Below, piece after piece: positions 1 to 8,679 of a stretch of 64,000 nt of DNA. The stretch is from positions 124,001 to 188,000 of the forward strand of contig NZ_JALPTH010000003.1 in the NCBI RefSeq assembly GCF_023218175.1, read 5' to 3'. The notes beneath the pieces are model-generated. The model searched no databases and was not told the DNA's origin. It was given only the letters and a program-made list of their open reading frames with translations. The position numbers and the translations under genes are program-made. This DNA is from Streptomyces lichenis. Its GTDB lineage: Bacteria; Actinomycetota; Actinomycetes; Streptomycetales; Streptomycetaceae. Each line of letters begins with the position of its first letter. The stretch's first letter is position 1.

Positions 1-1659
1 GACGCGCAGAAGTTCGAGTCGGTGCTGTGGGACCCGAAGACCAACGCGTTCAAGAAGATCCCCACGCCCAAGGACATGTTCTGCGCCGGGCACACCCAGC
101 TGCCCGACGGCAAGCTGCTGGTGGCCGGCGGGACCAAGCGGTACGAGAAGCTCCAGGGCGATGTCACCAAGGCCGGCGGCCTGATGATCGTGCACAACGA
201 GAACCCGGACAAGCCGATGACGCTGCCGGCCGGCACCCGCTTCACCGGCAAGGCCAACGGCAAGACCTTCGTCTCCAAGGACCCGGTGGTGGTGGAGCGC
301 GCCGAGAAGGTCCACGACAAGGCCACCGGTGCCTTCCTGCGCACCGAGCCGGGCCTGGGCCGGATCTATGTGGAGGCCGAGGAGTCCGGCAAGGAGTTCG
401 AGACCGGCACCGAGGACAACTACAAGGTGGCGGGGCTCAAGGGCGCCGACGCCCGCAACGTCTACGGCATGGCACAGAAGCTCGCCCTGGACAAGAAGGA
501 CTTCCAGGGCATCAGGGACGCCTTCGAGTTCGACCCGGTGGCCGAGAAGTACATCAAGGTCGACCCGATGAACGAGGCCCGCTGGTACCCCACGCTCACC
601 ACGCTCAAGGACGGCAAGGTCCTCTCCCTCTCCGGCCTCGACGAGATCGGGCAGATCGTCCCCGGCAAGGACGAGATCTACGACCCGAAGACGAAGAAGT
701 GGGAGTACACCGGGTTCGAGCGGCGCTTCCCCACCTACCCGGCGATCTTCCTGCTGGACGACGGCAAGCTGTTCTACTCCGGCTCCAACGCCGGTTACGG
801 CCCCGCCGACGTGGGCCGCGACCCGGGTGTGTGGGACCTGGAGACCAACACGTTCGACAAGATCCCCGGGCTGAGCGACGCCGACCGGATGGAGACCTCC
901 GCCACGGTGATGCTGCCGCCCGCCCAGGACCAGAAGTTCATGGTGATCGGCGGCGGCGGGGTCGGCGAGTCCACCGACTCCAGCGAGAAGTCCCGGCTGG
1001 TCGACCTCAACGCGCCCAAGCCCCGCTTCAAGGACGGCGCCGCGCTGGACAAGGGCACCCGCTACCCCAGCGCCTCACTGCTCCCGGACGACAGCCTGCT
1101 GGTCACCGGCGGCTCCGAGGACTACCGGGGCCGCAGCGGCTCCAACGTCCTGGAGGCGCGGACCTACGATCCCCGGACCGGCGCGTACACCCGGGTCGCC
1201 GACCCGCAGGTGGGCCGGAACTACCACTCCGGCTCGGTGCTGCTGCCCGACGGCCGGGTGATGATCTTCGGCTCCGACTCGCTCTACTCCGACGCGGCCA
1301 ACACCCGGCCCGGCGTCTTCGAGCAGCGCATCGAGATCTACACCCCGCCCTACCGCTACCGGGACGACCGCCCGCAGGTCACCGGCGGCCCGAAGACGAT
1401 CAAACGCGGCGGCAGCGGGACCTTCACCGTCCCCGGCGCCGCCAAGGTCAGGACGGCCAAGCTGATGCGGCCCAGCGCCGTCACCCATGTCACCGACGTG
1501 GACCAGCGCTCGATCGCGCTGGACATGGAGAAGACGGCCGACGGGATCAAGGTGACCGTGCCGAAGAACCGCGCCCTGGTGCCCTCCGGCTGGTACATGC
1601 TCTTCGTCACCGACGACAAGGGCACCCCGAGCGAGGCGGTCTGGGTCGAGGTGCCCTGA
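1..1659 (+). CDS. glxA: GlxA-like copper radical oxidase, 5'-truncated by window edge
   Basis: The reading frame is open from the first base, so the N-terminus lies outside the window; a GTG at 22 is only an internal codon. The protein is a seven-bladed kelch/galactose-oxidase fold with a C-terminal DUF1929-like domain. Visible active-site elements match the galactose oxidase family: the FCAGH cysteine (codon 82-84), which forms the Tyr-Cys cofactor; a WYPT segment (Trp and Tyr codons at 583 and 586); the RNYHSGS copper-ligand Tyr/His pair (codons at 1222 and 1225); and the THVTDVDQRS histidine (codon 1486). In Streptomyces GlxA works with the CslA synthase on a beta-glycan at hyphal tips. 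The neighbouring GH6 gene supports that assignment. The oxidised substrate cannot be read from sequence. Confidence 0.93.
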   Translation, partial: DAQKFESVLWDPKTNAFKKIPTPKDMFCAGHTQLPDGKLLVAGGTKRYEKLQGDVTKAGGLMIVHNENPDKPMTLPAGTRFTGKANGKTFVSKDPVVVERAEKVHDKATGAFLRTEPGLGRIYVEAEESGKEFETGTEDNYKVAGLKGADARNVYGMAQKLALDKKDFQGIRDAFEFDPVAEKYIKVDPMNEARWYPTLTTLKDGKVLSLSGLDEIGQIVPGKDEIYDPKTKKWEYTGFERRFPTYPAIFLLDDGKLFYSGSNAGYGPADVGRDPGVWDLETNTFDKIPGLSDADRMETSATVMLPPAQDQKFMVIGGGGVGESTDSSEKSRLVDLNAPKPRFKDGAALDKGTRYPSASLLPDDSLLVTGGSEDYRGRSGSNVLEARTYDPRTGAYTRVADPQVGRNYHSGSVLLPDGRVMIFGSDSLYSDAANTRPGVFEQRIEIYTPPYRYRDDRPQVTGGPKTIKRGGSGTFTVPGAAKVRTAKLMRPSAVTHVTDVDQRSIALDMEKTADGIKVTVPKNRALVPSGWYMLFVTDDKGTPSEAVWVEVP

Positions 1660-1674
1660 GGCCGAGGTGCCTGG

Positions 1675-1709
1675 GGCCGGGCCCGGCCCGCGCGGGGCTG
1701 GGCCCGGCC
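1675..1709. terminator. Hairpin between convergent glxA and GH6 genes
   Basis: A perfect 10-bp inverted repeat (GGCCGGGCCC at 1675-1684, GGGCCCGGCC at 1700-1709) has a 15-nt loop. It sits between two converging stop codons and probably serves both genes. There is no U-tract, as is usual for Streptomyces terminators. Confidence 0.6.
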
Positions 1710-1723
1710 GTGAAAGGTGCGGG

Positions 1724-2749
1724 TCAGGCCGAGTTGCGGGCCAGCTCCAGGGCGTAGTCCGGGTACCACTCGCCCGCGCGCGGGCCGCCCTTGCAGTCAC
1801 CGTCGGACTCGCCGGGGCGCTTGATCCACAGATACGCGTCGACCTTCGGGTCGGCCGTCTCGGTGGTGGGCGTCTCGCCGAGGGCCCGGCCGGGCGGGTT
1901 GCACCAGCTCTGCGCCGGGTCGCCCTCGGTGTAGGGGCCGTTGCCGTTGCGGCTGGTGTCGATGACGAACGGCTTCCCGCCGACCTTCTCCGAGACCTTC
2001 TTGCCGTACTCGGTGCTGGCGGCCGTGGTCTGGAAGTTGGAGACGTTCACCGCGAAGCCGTCGGCCTCCCCGACCCCGGCCCACTGGAGCGGTTCGAAGA
2101 TCTGGTCCGGCTTGCCCCAGCCGGCGTTCCCCGCGTCCAGGTAGACCCGGGTGCCGGGCAGCTGCTTGAGCCGCTTGACGGCGCCCTTCAGCAGGTCGTA
2201 CCGCTCCTCGTGGTACTGCTCCTGGGTGCAGCCGTCCACCATGTGCATCACCGCGTCCGGCTCCACCACCACGGTGGCCCGGCGGTCGCCGATACCGGCG
2301 GCCACCTTGTCCAGCCAGGCCCGGTAGGAGTCGCCGTCGGCGGCGCCGCCCGCGGAGTGCTGGCCGCAGTCGCGGTGCGGGATGTTGTAGAGGACCAGCA
2401 CCGCGTCCCGGTCGGCCTTGGCGGCCGCCTCGGTGTAGCCGCGGGCGTCCTCCTCGGGCGTCTCCACGCCGATCCACTCGCCGACCGGCTGGGCGGCGAT
2501 CCGGCGCACCAGCTCGGCGTTGTCCTTCTCGCCCTTGCGCTGGTAGTTCTCCAGCGCGGCGGCGGCCTTGCTCTTCGGGTTCACCCAGAACGGGTCGGCG
2601 CCCTTGGGCTGCTGCCCCACACCGGGCGCCGCCTCGGGCCCCTCGGGTGCCGGAGCGTCCGGGGACGAGCACCCGGCCAGCAGCAGCAGTGCCGCCGCCC
2701 CGGCCGCGGCCGCCCCGGCGCGGGCACGCCCGGTGAAACTGCCGTACAT
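1724..2749 (-). CDS. cslZ: Secreted GH6 endoglucanase lipoprotein (CslZ-type)
   Basis: Glycoside hydrolase family 6 enzyme of 341 residues that would cleave beta-1,4-glucan outside the cell. The ATG at 2749 is chosen because AGGGGGAG lies just upstream; the frame extends further, but only into low-complexity sequence. The N-terminus is a lipoprotein signal (hydrophobic run ending LLLLAGC), so the enzyme is probably membrane-tethered. GH6 landmarks include YNIPHRDCGQHSAGG, the VVVEPDAV strand carrying the catalytic-region Asp, VYLDAGNAGW, and a TSRNGNGP loop near the C-terminus. It converges on glxA, an arrangement known from the Streptomyces cslA-glxA-cslZ locus, where the cellulase is thought to edit the tip glycan. 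The gene symbol rests on this synteny. Confidence 0.9.
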   Translation of the reverse strand: MYGSFTGRARAGAAAAGAAALLLLAGCSSPDAPAPEGPEAAPGVGQQPKGADPFWVNPKSKAAAALENYQRKGEKDNAELVRRIAAQPVGEWIGVETPEEDARGYTEAAAKADRDAVLVLYNIPHRDCGQHSAGGAADGDSYRAWLDKVAAGIGDRRATVVVEPDAVMHMVDGCTQEQYHEERYDLLKGAVKRLKQLPGTRVYLDAGNAGWGKPDQIFEPLQWAGVGEADGFAVNVSNFQTTAASTEYGKKVSEKVGGKPFVIDTSRNGNGPYTEGDPAQSWCNPPGRALGETPTTETADPKVDAYLWIKRPGESDGDCKGGPRAGEWYPDYALELARNSA

Positions 2750-2895
2750 CGACTCCCCCTTGGGTGTGCCTTCGGCGGGCCCGCCCCCCAGGCGTCCCGC
2801 CCCGGTCAAGGCCGGTCCGGCCAATCCTGACACACCCGTACCAGCGGCGCCGGAGGCGGCCACCGGCGCGGACACCCGATCAGACACCGGCGGGG

Positions 2896-3516
2896 TCACT
2901 CGGGACGGGAGCGGGTCTCGCGGCGGCGGCGCGAGGTGCGCAGCGCGACCGCGACCGCGGCGACCCCGGCGAGCACCAGCCCGATCACCGTGTGCGGGGT
3001 GCCCGGGCCCTGCTCGTCGGCGGCCCCCAGGTCGATCGGCGCCTGGGCGGCGGACAGGCTCAGCGGCTCGTCGGTGGAGACCGGGGCGGCCGTACCGTTC
3101 GGGCCGCCACCCCGGGCGTGGGAGACCGGGGGCTGGTGGGCCACCTGGACCCTACCGGCGTCGTGGTGGGTGCGGCCGCCGCAGACCACGTCCATCGGGT
3201 GGCCGCCCGCGCGGGCGTGCGAGGCGACGGTGGTCGACCCGTAGAGCGGGCGGCCCGCCCCGTCGCGCCCGGACAGTTCGGCGACCGAGAAGAACGCCGG
3301 GGAGCGGACCTCGCCGCGCCCTCCCGGGCAGCCGAGCACCTCGACCTCCAGACCCGCGCCCGGGACGGCGGTGGCCGGGGCGACGAAGGCCCGCACCGGG
3401 ACCCGGTCGGCACCGTCCCCGGCGTGGGCGGCCCCGGCCGCCGGGGAGAGCACCAGGGCGCCCGCCGCACCCGCCACGGCAAGCGGCGCACGGAGAGCAA
3501 ACAGAGCTGAACGCAT
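2896..3516 (-). CDS. Secreted protein with C-terminal membrane anchor, unknown function
   Basis: A 206-residue protein I do not recognise. The start at 3516 is supported by AGGAGG about seven bases upstream; the frame runs back to 3564 but without a ribosome site. It has a Sec signal peptide (Ala/Leu-rich, cleavage near AAHAGD), an extracellular part of about 150 residues with two cysteines that could pair, and a C-terminal hydrophobic segment (VIGLVLAGVAAVAVAL) followed by RTSRRRR. That topology is a stalk-anchored surface protein. There is no LPXTG motif before the anchor. It lies directly upstream of the GH6 gene on the same strand, 146 bp away, so a shared role at the envelope is possible but unproven. 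Confidence 0.75.
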   Translation of the reverse strand: MRSALFALRAPLAVAGAAGALVLSPAAGAAHAGDGADRVPVRAFVAPATAVPGAGLEVEVLGCPGGRGEVRSPAFFSVAELSGRDGAGRPLYGSTTVASHARAGGHPMDVVCGGRTHHDAGRVQVAHQPPVSHARGGGPNGTAAPVSTDEPLSLSAAQAPIDLGAADEQGPGTPHTVIGLVLAGVAAVAVALRTSRRRRETRSRPE

Positions 3517-3601
3517 CGTGAACCTCCTGGAAGGAAGGTTCACCCCGTTCGGCCCTTCTCGCATCCCGAGGAGCGCCCGGCGGACCGGCTCCGCGCCAGG
3601 C

Positions 3602-4381
3602 TCAGACGCGTTCGACCAGGTCGGCGATGGAGTCCACGACCGTGGAGGGCCGGAACGGGTAGCGCTCCACGTCCGCCGGAGTGGTGGAGCCGGTGAGCAC
3701 CAGGAAGGTCTCCATCCCGGCCTCCAGACCGGCGAGGACGTCGGTGTCCATCCGGTCGCCGATCATGGCGCTGGTCTCGGAGTGCGCGCCGATGGCGTTC
3801 AGCCCGGTGCGCATCATCAGCGGGTTCGGCTTGCCCGCGAAGTACGGCTCGCGGCCGGTGGCCTTGGTGATCAGCGCGGCCACCGAGCCGGTGGCGGGCA
3901 GCGGGCCCTCGGTGGAGGGGCCGGTGTTGTCCGGGTTGGTGCAGATGAACCGGGCGCCGGCGTTGATCAGCCGGATCGCCTTGGTCAGCGCCTCGAAGCT
4001 GTAGGTGCGGGTCTCGCCGAGCACCACGTAGTCCGGGTCGTGGTCGGTGAGCACGTAGCCGATGTCGTGCAGGGCCGTGGTCAGCCCGGCCTCGCCGATG
4101 ACGTACGCGGTGCCGCCGGGGCGCTGGTCGTCCAGGAACTGCGCGGTGGCCAGCGCCGAGGTCCAGATGTTGCCGACCGGCACGTCCAGGCCCATCCGGG
4201 CGAGCCGGGCGTGCAGGTCGCGGGCGGTGTAGATGGAGTTGTTGGTCAGCACCAGGAAGGGCCGCTCCTTCTCCCGCAGCCTCTTCAGGAAGGAGTCGGC
4301 GCCGGGGATGGGCACGCCCTCGTGGATGAGGACGCCGTCCATGTCGGTCAGCCAGGACTCGATCGGCTTGCGCTCTGCCAT
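3602..4381 (-). CDS. HAD-IIA family phosphatase (NagD-like)
   Basis: A 259-residue haloacid-dehalogenase superfamily hydrolase of subclass IIA. Motif I is DMDGVL (nucleophile Asp and general acid Asp) near the N-terminus, motif II is LTNNS, and the C-terminal IGDRMDTDV carries the Mg-binding aspartates. The cap domain lies between motifs II and III. The length matches NagD and 4-nitrophenylphosphatase-type enzymes, which dephosphorylate sugar phosphates or nucleoside monophosphates; the physiological substrate is not evident. ATG at 4381 has GGAG nine bases upstream. It appears monocistronic. Confidence 0.92.
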   Translation of the reverse strand: MAERKPIESWLTDMDGVLIHEGVPIPGADSFLKRLREKERPFLVLTNNSIYTARDLHARLARMGLDVPVGNIWTSALATAQFLDDQRPGGTAYVIGEAGLTTALHDIGYVLTDHDPDYVVLGETRTYSFEALTKAIRLINAGARFICTNPDNTGPSTEGPLPATGSVAALITKATGREPYFAGKPNPLMMRTGLNAIGAHSETSAMIGDRMDTDVLAGLEAGMETFLVLTGSTTPADVERYPFRPSTVVDSIADLVERV

Positions 4382-4601
4382 GGTGCGGGACTCCTGCCGT
4401 ACTGGATCATCCCGGTGAGGGATGCTGCTGTCTGCTGGGGACGCCGCGACAGCGCTGTGGCGACGCCCCCAGCCTAGTCAGCCACTCGGCGGGCCAGGGG
4501 AAAGAGCCGGGGGCGGCCCGGGGGCCGGTTCCGAGGCCCCGTTCCGAGCCAGGGAAGGGATCAGCCCGGGCCGGGGCAGGACTCCGCCCGGGCCGGAGGA
4601 G

Positions 4602-4667
4602 GGCTCGGCTACGGGGGTGGGGCTCCCCGGTGGGGACGGCTCGGCTACGGGGGTGGGGCTCCCCGGT
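4602..4667 (+). repeat. Two-copy 36-bp tandem repeat
   Basis: A 30-bp G-rich unit beginning GGCTCGGCTACGG occurs at 4602-4631 and again, identically, at 4638-4667 (period 36). It lies in the 296-bp gap 4382-4677, just beyond the stop codon of the LPXTG-type gene. The rest of that gap is low-complexity G/C-rich DNA with no convincing gene. Confidence 0.8.
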
Positions 4668-4677
4668 CGGGCGCGGC

Positions 4678-5508
4678 TCAGCTGCGGCGGTGGCGGAGGC
4701 GGGCGGCGAGGGCGACCATTCCGGCGCCGAGGGTGAAGGCGCCGGCGGCGGCGCCCGCCAGGATCAGCACGTCGCGGCCGGTACGGGGCAGCTCCTCGGC
4801 CCGCTCACCGGTCCGGCCGCCGTCGTGGAGCGTGAACCGGTAGTCGGGGGACGTGCCGACCCAGTCCCCGTCGTCACCGCGGCGCTGCACGATCGCCGCG
4901 TTGACCGTGACGGCGTCGGGCCCGGCGTCGGAGGTGAAGGCGAGCCGGACGGGCACGGTGACCGTCCGGCCGGGCGGGACCGTGTAGCCGGGGAAGCCGT
5001 CGGCGCTGTCGTCCAGGACGCCGACCAGCTCATGCCGGTCGGTGGTCTCCACGGTCGCCGGGTAGTGCCGTCCGCCGCCGTCCTCCTCGTAGAACTCCAG
5101 CTGGACCTGGGCCGGGCGCAGGGTGCGGGAGCGGTCGGTGAAGACGATGACCGGGTGGATGTTGCCGCAGGCCTGGGCGGTGGTGTTGGTCAGCTCCACG
5201 CTCCAGCGGTGGAAGCCGCCGCCGGGCTGGTACGCGGCCGGGCCGCCGAGGACGCGGGTGCGGATCGGGAAGTCCCGGGCGGCCGGGTCGCCGCAGGTGG
5301 GCTGCCGGCCGGGCAGCGCCGCCTCGAACGCACCGCGGTCCGGCCCGGGCCCCCGGTCGGGCTCCACCCGCGCGGAGTGTGCCCCGGGCCCGGTCCGGCC
5401 GGTCTCGCCGAGGCCGGCGGCCTGCCCCGGTGCGGCGGCGGCACCGGCCGCGCCGAGGGCGAGCACGGCGGCGGTGACTCCGACGGCGGGAGCGGTACGC
5501 AGTCGCAT
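4678..5508 (-). CDS. LPXTG-type cell-wall-anchored protein
   Basis: A 276-residue surface protein. The start at 5508 has GGAGG upstream, followed by a signal peptide (TAAVLALGAAGAAAAPG). The mature domain is beta-rich with two cysteines (PTCGDP and QACGNIH). The C-terminus has a complete sortase sorting signal: LPRTG, then a hydrophobic stretch (VLILAGAAAGAFTLGAGMVALAA) and a basic tail RLRHRRS. A class E/F-like sortase would therefore attach it covalently to peptidoglycan. No sortase gene is in the window. The mature domain is not one I recognise; it resembles many Streptomyces secreted proteins of unknown function. Confidence 0.85.
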   Translation of the reverse strand: MRLRTAPAVGVTAAVLALGAAGAAAAPGQAAGLGETGRTGPGAHSARVEPDRGPGPDRGAFEAALPGRQPTCGDPAARDFPIRTRVLGGPAAYQPGGGFHRWSVELTNTTAQACGNIHPVIVFTDRSRTLRPAQVQLEFYEEDGGGRHYPATVETTDRHELVGVLDDSADGFPGYTVPPGRTVTVPVRLAFTSDAGPDAVTVNAAIVQRRGDDGDWVGTSPDYRFTLHDGGRTGERAEELPRTGRDVLILAGAAAGAFTLGAGMVALAARLRHRRS

Positions 5509-5704
5509 GGCGGACCTCCGCGGGGACCTGGCCCGCCGGGACGGCACCGTCCGGAGGACCGGGGCCTGGCCGTCAGGGCGGGGCGGGCGTGGGCAGTCGT
5601 GCCCCGAGAACCTCCCACGCCGCGCCTCTCGCGTACCGAGCGGGCCAGGCCGTTCAGCCGGATGGCCGTACGCGCGGGTCCGGACGGGCTCCCGCGCGTC
5701 GGCG

Positions 5705-6958
5705 TCAGCGCCCCAGGAGGGGTGCGAGCACCAGTTGGGCGGCGCCCTCGGCGATCAGGTGCCCGGAGGCGGCGCGATCGGTGCCGGTGCTCCGGTCGTC
5801 GCCGGTGCCGGTGCTCCGGTCGGCGTCGGCGTCGGCGTCGGCCGGGTCCTCGGCGAGGGCGACCGGGACGGCGGGCTCGCCGCTGCGCCGGGCGCGCTCC
5901 GCCAGCACCGCGGCCACGCCCTCGGTGAAGGCCGCGGGGGCGGCGGTGACCACCCGGCCGCCGAGCAGCACCCGGTCGATGTCGAGCAGCCCGGCCAGAT
6001 TGGCCGCGCCCGCGCCGAGCACCCGGGCCGCCCCCGCCGTGTCGCCCCGGGCCACGGCGGCCAGGCAGAGCGCCTCCAGGCAGCCGCGCCCGCCGCAGCC
6101 GCAGGGGGGCCCGTCCAGCTGGACCGTCTGGTGGCCGAACTCCCCCGCGGCGGTGCGCGGGCCCCGGTAGACGGCCCCGTCGAGGACGAGCCCGGCGCCC
6201 AGCCCCGTACCCACATGGAGGTACGCGAAGGAGCCCGGGTGCGCCGCCGCCCCCGCCTCCCCCTCCCGGCCGCGCAGGGCGAGGGCCAGCGCGGCGGTGT
6301 TGGTGTCCTTGTCCAGGACGACGGGCAGGCCCAGCCGGTCGGCGAGGGCGTCGCGGAGCGGGAAGCCGTTCCACTCGGGGAAGCCGGTCACCCGGTGCGG
6401 GACGCCGGCCAGGTGGTCCAGCGGCCCGGGCATCGCCACCCCGACCCCGAGCACCGGCCGCCGCCCACCCGAGGAGCCCCCCGCGCTCCTCCTGTCTCCG
6501 CCGCCCCCGGCATCCCGGCCGCCGTCTCTCCGCGCGCCGCTTCCCCGGGCGCCGGTCAGGGCCGCGACCTCGCCCTCGGCGACCTCCATCACGACCTCCG
6601 CGCCCGCGCCCAGGTCCAGCGCCACGGTGTTGGCCTCCACCACGGTGCCCGCGAGGTCGACCAGGACCGCGGTCAGCTCGTCCCGGTCCAGATGCAGGCC
6701 CACCGCGTGCGCGGCGCCGGGGACCAGCCGCAGCACGGTGCGCGGCTTGCCGCCGGTGGAGGCGCGGCGGCCCGCGTCCTCGGCCAGGCCGTCCGCCCGC
6801 AGTCGCGCGGTGATCTTGCTGACCGCCTGCGGGGTGAGGGCGGTCAGCCCGGCCAGCTCCAGCCGGCTGACCCCTTCCTCACCGGCCGCCCGCAGCAGCC
6901 CCAGCACCAGTGCGGTGTTGTGGTTGCGCAGTGCCGGCAGATTCGCGCCCAGACCCAT
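5705..6958 (-). CDS. ROK family transcriptional regulator
   Basis: A 417-residue ROK protein with an N-terminal winged helix-turn-helix (about residues 15-75, including TPQAVSKITARLRADGL) and a C-terminal sugar-kinase-like domain. The zinc-binding CGCGGRGCLEAL signature of the family is present, as is the GTGLGAGLVLDG phosphate-loop segment. Such proteins are usually repressors that sense a sugar or sugar phosphate. It is transcribed away from an oxidoreductase operon across a 62-bp gap, so autoregulation plus control of that operon is the natural inference. ATG at 6958 was chosen, with GGAG about ten bases upstream; an in-frame GTG two codons earlier is possible. The Asp-rich stretch around 5810-5850 comes from a short repetitive DNA tract. 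Confidence 0.92.
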   Translation of the reverse strand: MGLGANLPALRNHNTALVLGLLRAAGEEGVSRLELAGLTALTPQAVSKITARLRADGLAEDAGRRASTGGKPRTVLRLVPGAAHAVGLHLDRDELTAVLVDLAGTVVEANTVALDLGAGAEVVMEVAEGEVAALTGARGSGARRDGGRDAGGGGDRRSAGGSSGGRRPVLGVGVAMPGPLDHLAGVPHRVTGFPEWNGFPLRDALADRLGLPVVLDKDTNTAALALALRGREGEAGAAAHPGSFAYLHVGTGLGAGLVLDGAVYRGPRTAAGEFGHQTVQLDGPPCGCGGRGCLEALCLAAVARGDTAGAARVLGAGAANLAGLLDIDRVLLGGRVVTAAPAAFTEGVAAVLAERARRSGEPAVPVALAEDPADADADADRSTGTGDDRSTGTDRAASGHLIAEGAAQLVLAPLLGR

Positions 6959-6979
6959 GTTCACGGCTCCATTGTGGGG

Positions 6980-7009
6980 GTTGCTTGCAGTTTGGCAACA
7001 GCGTTGCTT
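6980..7009. promoter_or_regulatory. Candidate ROK operator in divergent promoter
   Basis: The short gap between the ROK gene and the oxidoreductase holds GTTGCTT twice (6980-6986 and 7003-7009) plus two overlapping inverted repeats, TTGC-N6-GCAA (6985-6998) and GCAAC-N3-GTTGC (6995-7007). The symmetry and position suggest a repressor-binding site; no binding data were consulted. Confidence 0.5.
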
Positions 7010-7020
7010 AAGTGGGGGGT

Positions 7021-8136
7021 ATGACTGCCACCACTCCGCATACCCCACCCCCGGACACCCCCTCCCCGGCGCCTCTGCGGGTCGGGCTGATCGGCTACGG
7101 CCTGGCCGGCTCGGTGTTCCACGCCCCGCTGATCGCCGCCACCGAGGGCCTGGTCCTGGACACGGTCGTCACCGCGAACCCCGAACGGCGCGCGCAGGCC
7201 CGGGCCGAGTTCCCGGAGGTCTCCTTCGCCGACTCGGCGGAGGAGTTGTGGGCGCGGGCCGGCGGCGGACCGGACGGGCTGGACCTGGTCGTCATCGCCT
7301 CCCCCAACAAGACCCATGTCTCCCTGGCCACCGCCGCCCTGCGGGCCGGGCTGCCGGTCGTGGTGGACAAGCCGGTGGCCGGCACCGCGGCCGAGGCGCG
7401 GGCGCTGGCCTCGCTCGCCGAGGAGCGCGGGCTGCTGCTCTCGGTCTTCCAGAACCGCCGCTGGGACAACGACTTCCTCACGCTGCGCGCCCTGCTGGAC
7501 GGCGGCGAGCTGGGGGACGTCCAGCGCTTCGAGTCCCGCTTCGAGCGCTGGCGGCCCGAGCCCAAGGGCGGCTGGCGTGAGTCCGGGGCGCCGGAGGAGA
7601 TCGGCGGGCTGCTGTACGACCTGGGCAGCCATGTGGTCGACCAGGCGCTGACGCTGTTCGGCCCGGCGGTACGGGTGTACGCGGAGTCCGACGTCCGCCG
7701 CCCCGGCGCGGAGGCGGACGACGACACCTTCATCGCCGTCACCCACGCGGGCGGCGTCCGCTCGCATCTCTGGGTGAGCGCGACCACGGCCCGGCTGGGC
7801 CCGCGCTTCCGGGTGCTGGGCTCGCGCGCCGGCTACGTGAAGTACGGGCTGGACCCGCAGGAGGCGGCGCTGCGGGCGGGCACCCGCCCCGGGGCGCCCG
7901 GGCCGGAGGGCTGGGGCGTGGAGCCCGAGTCGCAGTGGGGCACGGTCGGCGCGGGGGACGAGGTGCGCCCGGCGCCCTCGCTGCCCGGTGACTACCCGGC
8001 GTACTACGCGGGCATCGCCGCCGCGCTGCGCGACGGTACGCCCCCGCCGGTCACCGCCGCCGAGGCGGCGCACGCCCTGGACGTACTGGAGGCGGCCCGC
8101 CGGTCCGCCCGCGAGGGCGTGGCGGTGGCCCTGTGA
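7021..8136 (+). CDS. Gfo/Idh/MocA family NAD(P)-dependent oxidoreductase
   Basis: A 371-residue two-domain oxidoreductase. The N-terminal Rossmann fold begins GLIGYGLAGSVFHAPL, and the EKP-type motif appears as VVVDKPVAG, with the catalytic/NADP-handling Lys. The C-terminal alpha/beta domain includes GGLLYDLGSHVVDQ, whose Asp and His belong to the active site of this family. Typical substrates are sugars, inositols or their derivatives, which fits control by the adjacent ROK regulator. The ATG at 7021 follows a G-run (GTGGGGGGT) rather than a clear Shine-Dalgarno sequence; a GTG at 7012 is an alternative start. Its stop codon overlaps the next gene by four bases. Confidence 0.93.
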   Translation: MTATTPHTPPPDTPSPAPLRVGLIGYGLAGSVFHAPLIAATEGLVLDTVVTANPERRAQARAEFPEVSFADSAEELWARAGGGPDGLDLVVIASPNKTHVSLATAALRAGLPVVVDKPVAGTAAEARALASLAEERGLLLSVFQNRRWDNDFLTLRALLDGGELGDVQRFESRFERWRPEPKGGWRESGAPEEIGGLLYDLGSHVVDQALTLFGPAVRVYAESDVRRPGAEADDDTFIAVTHAGGVRSHLWVSATTARLGPRFRVLGSRAGYVKYGLDPQEAALRAGTRPGAPGPEGWGVEPESQWGTVGAGDEVRPAPSLPGDYPAYYAGIAAALRDGTPPPVTAAEAAHALDVLEAARRSAREGVAVAL

Positions 8137-8615
8137 GCACTCTTCCCGCCGACCCGGCCGCCGTCGAGGAGCTGACCGCCCAGCAGGAGGCGCTGACCCT
8201 GGACCGGCTCACCCACGAGGACGCCTGGGCGCTCGGCACCCTGCTGGTGGAGCTGGCGCGCGAGCGCGCCCTGCCGGTGGCGATCGACATCCGGCGCGGG
8301 CCGCAGCAGCTCTTCCACGCCGCGTTGCCCGGCTCCAGCGCCGACAACGACGACTGGATCGACCGCAAGCGCCGGGTGGTGGAGCGGTACGGCGACAGCT
8401 CGCTGCTGGTCGGCACCCGCTTCCGCGCCCGGGGCAAGTCCTTCGACAGCGACTCCCGGCTGGACCCGGCCCGCTACGCGGCGCACGGCGGCTCGTTCCC
8501 GCTGGCCGTGCGGGGCGCGGGCGTGGTCGGCACGGTGACGGTCTCGGGCCTGCCGCAGCTGGACGACCACGCCCTGGCGGTGGAGGCCCTGACCCGCTTC
8601 ACGGGCCGGGGGTAG
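8133..8615 (+). CDS. UPF0303 / heme-degrading-domain protein
   Basis: A 160-residue protein of the UPF0303 (DUF336, HbpS/GlcG-like) family: FHAALPGSSADNDDWIDRKRRVV and the C-terminal PLAVRGAGVVGTVTVSGLPQLDDHALAVEAL are characteristic. Relatives bind haem or small ligands; the function in this operon is unknown. GTG at 8133 overlaps the upstream stop (GTGA), so translation is probably coupled to the oxidoreductase. Pairing of these two families suggests a shared catabolic route for a compound sensed by the ROK protein. Confidence 0.88.
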   Translation: MSTLPADPAAVEELTAQQEALTLDRLTHEDAWALGTLLVELARERALPVAIDIRRGPQQLFHAALPGSSADNDDWIDRKRRVVERYGDSSLLVGTRFRARGKSFDSDSRLDPARYAAHGGSFPLAVRGAGVVGTVTVSGLPQLDDHALAVEALTRFTGRG

Positions 8616-8620
8616 CCCTC

Positions 8621-8671
8621 CGGAGACCGGGCAGCGACCGGAGACCGGGCAGCGACAGACCGGGCAACGAC
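8621..8671 (+). repeat. 18-bp tandem repeat, about 2.8 copies
   Basis: CGGAGACCGGGCAGCGAC is present at 8621-8638 and 8639-8656, followed by a partial third copy with one change (8657-8671). It begins five bases after the UPF0303 stop codon and precedes the terminator hairpin. Confidence 0.85.
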
Positions 8672-8679
8672 CGGAGGCC

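Noticed and set aside
5123-7024. Long plus-strand open frame opposite the LPXTG and ROK genes
   Set aside because: The product is Arg/Pro/Gly-rich low complexity, spans three minus-strand features and has no domain; it is a GC-skew shadow.
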